The notes under the pieces: model-generated | Told to the model about the DNA's origin: nothing | Seen by the model: the letters and a program-made list of their open reading frames with translations, nothing else | Database searches by the model: none | Translations under genes and position numbers: made by a program | From: Tidjanibacter sp. | GTDB lineage: Bacteria > Bacteroidota > Bacteroidia > Bacteroidales > Rikenellaceae | Reading direction: 5' to 3' | Length of the DNA: 5,704 bases | Assembly: GCA_017628675.1 (NCBI GenBank) | Contig: JAGBYS010000255.1 | Location: forward strand, 1-5,704 | Shown: in pieces, positions 5,236 through 5,704 of the stretch | How the letters are laid out: each line of letters starts with the position of its first letter | Position numbering within the stretch: position 1 is the first letter of the stretch

Positions 5236-5704
5236 TTATTTAACGAACTGCTCAATGAGCCTATCATCGGCCAGATTGGGCAAGGTTACTTTGAGGTCGG
5301 GAGTGCGCTCCATCTCACGGCGGATGGCGCTCATTGCACCCTCGTTGCGAGCCCAGCTACGGCGAGCGATACCGTTGTTGGTATCCCACAGCAGCATATT
5401 GTCGATCCTCTGGCGAGCCTCCTTGGAGCCGTCGATAACCATACCGAAGCCACCATTGATAACCTCACCCCAGCCTACGCCGCCACCATTGTGGAGCGAT
5501 ACCCAGGTAGCACCCCTGAAGCCGTCGCCCACAACATTCTGCACAGCCATATCTGCCGTGTAGGCCGAGCCGTCGTAGATGTTCGATGTCTCACGATATG
5601 GAGAGTCAGTACCCGACACATCGTGGTGGTCACGACCAAGAACAACTGGCGCCGAGAGCTCTCCACGCTTGATAGCCTCATTGAAGGCCAAAGCGATACG
5701 TGTA
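5236..5704 (-). CDS. hutU: Urocanate hydratase, C-terminal part (5' end outside window)
   Basis: Urocanase adds water to urocanate to form 4-imidazolone-5-propionate, using tightly bound NAD+ as an electrophile. It works in the cytoplasm between HutH and HutI. About 155 C-terminal residues are visible, ending I-E-Q-F-V-K at the TAA (5238-5236). The frame is open to the right edge, so the true start is outside; a TTG codon at 5691-5689 is internal, not a start. Diagnostic C-terminal motifs are V-V-L-G-R-D-H-H-D, S-P-Y-R-E-T, D-G-S-A-Y-T-A-D and G-A-T-W-V-S-L-H-N-G-G-G-V-G-W-G. The H-N-G-G-G-V-G-W-G form, rather than the H-H-G-G-G-V-G-M-G I recall for the ~555-residue Pseudomonas/Bacillus enzymes, points to the longer urocanase clade found in Bacteroidetes and animals. 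The catalytic Cys region lies outside the window. Confidence 0.96.
   Translation of the reverse strand, partial: TRIALAFNEAIKRGELSAPVVLGRDHHDVSGTDSPYRETSNIYDGSAYTADMAVQNVVGDGFRGATWVSLHNGGGVGWGEVINGGFGMVIDGSKEARQRIDNMLLWDTNNGIARRSWARNEGAMSAIRREMERTPDLKVTLPNLADDRLIEQFVK

Noticed and set aside
5129..5563. Plus-strand frame spanning the hutU-pectinesterase junction
   Set aside because: It crosses two well-supported minus-strand genes and their gap, with no family match.

Overview
The window reads almost entirely on the minus strand as one gene-dense stretch, most likely a single transcription unit. In transcription order it holds the 3' part of a urocanate hydratase gene (hutU), a secreted pectin methylesterase lipoprotein, histidine ammonia-lyase (hutH), imidazolonepropionase (hutI), and the 5' part of a large lipoprotein made of a coiled coil, a collagen-like Gly-X-Y stalk, an EF-hand-like loop and BspA-type leucine-rich repeats. 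Gaps between genes are 21, 34 and 3 bases, followed by a 4-base ATGA overlap. No terminator, RNA gene, CRISPR array, transposase or tRNA is visible. No gap reaches 300 bases.

The organism looks like a member of the Bacteroidales, probably a GC-rich gut lineage such as an Alistipes-like bacterium. The grounds are the Bacteroidales-style lipoprotein start (lipobox Cys, acidic residues, short coiled coil, then a beta-hairpin ending in a Gly-rich linker), the BspA-type repeats, weak or absent Shine-Dalgarno sequences, and a eukaryote/Bacteroidetes-like urocanase C-terminus. The genus is an inference.

The metabolic core is the first three steps of histidine degradation: HutH (histidine to urocanate and ammonia), HutU (urocanate to imidazolonepropionate) and HutI (imidazolonepropionate to formiminoglutamate). 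All catalytic residues I could check in HutH and HutI are present. No enzyme for formiminoglutamate is in the window; it may lie upstream of hutU or downstream of the last gene.

The unexpected content is the two exported lipoproteins. A full-length, apparently active family CE8 pectin methylesterase sits between hutU and hutH. The collagen/LRR lipoprotein starts inside the hutI stop codon. This second gene is open from base 1092 to the left edge and has no stop in the window, so it is easy to miss in a search for closed ORFs. Joining cytoplasmic histidine catabolism to surface-exposed pectin-active and adhesin-like proteins is the most interesting feature here; any functional link is conjecture.
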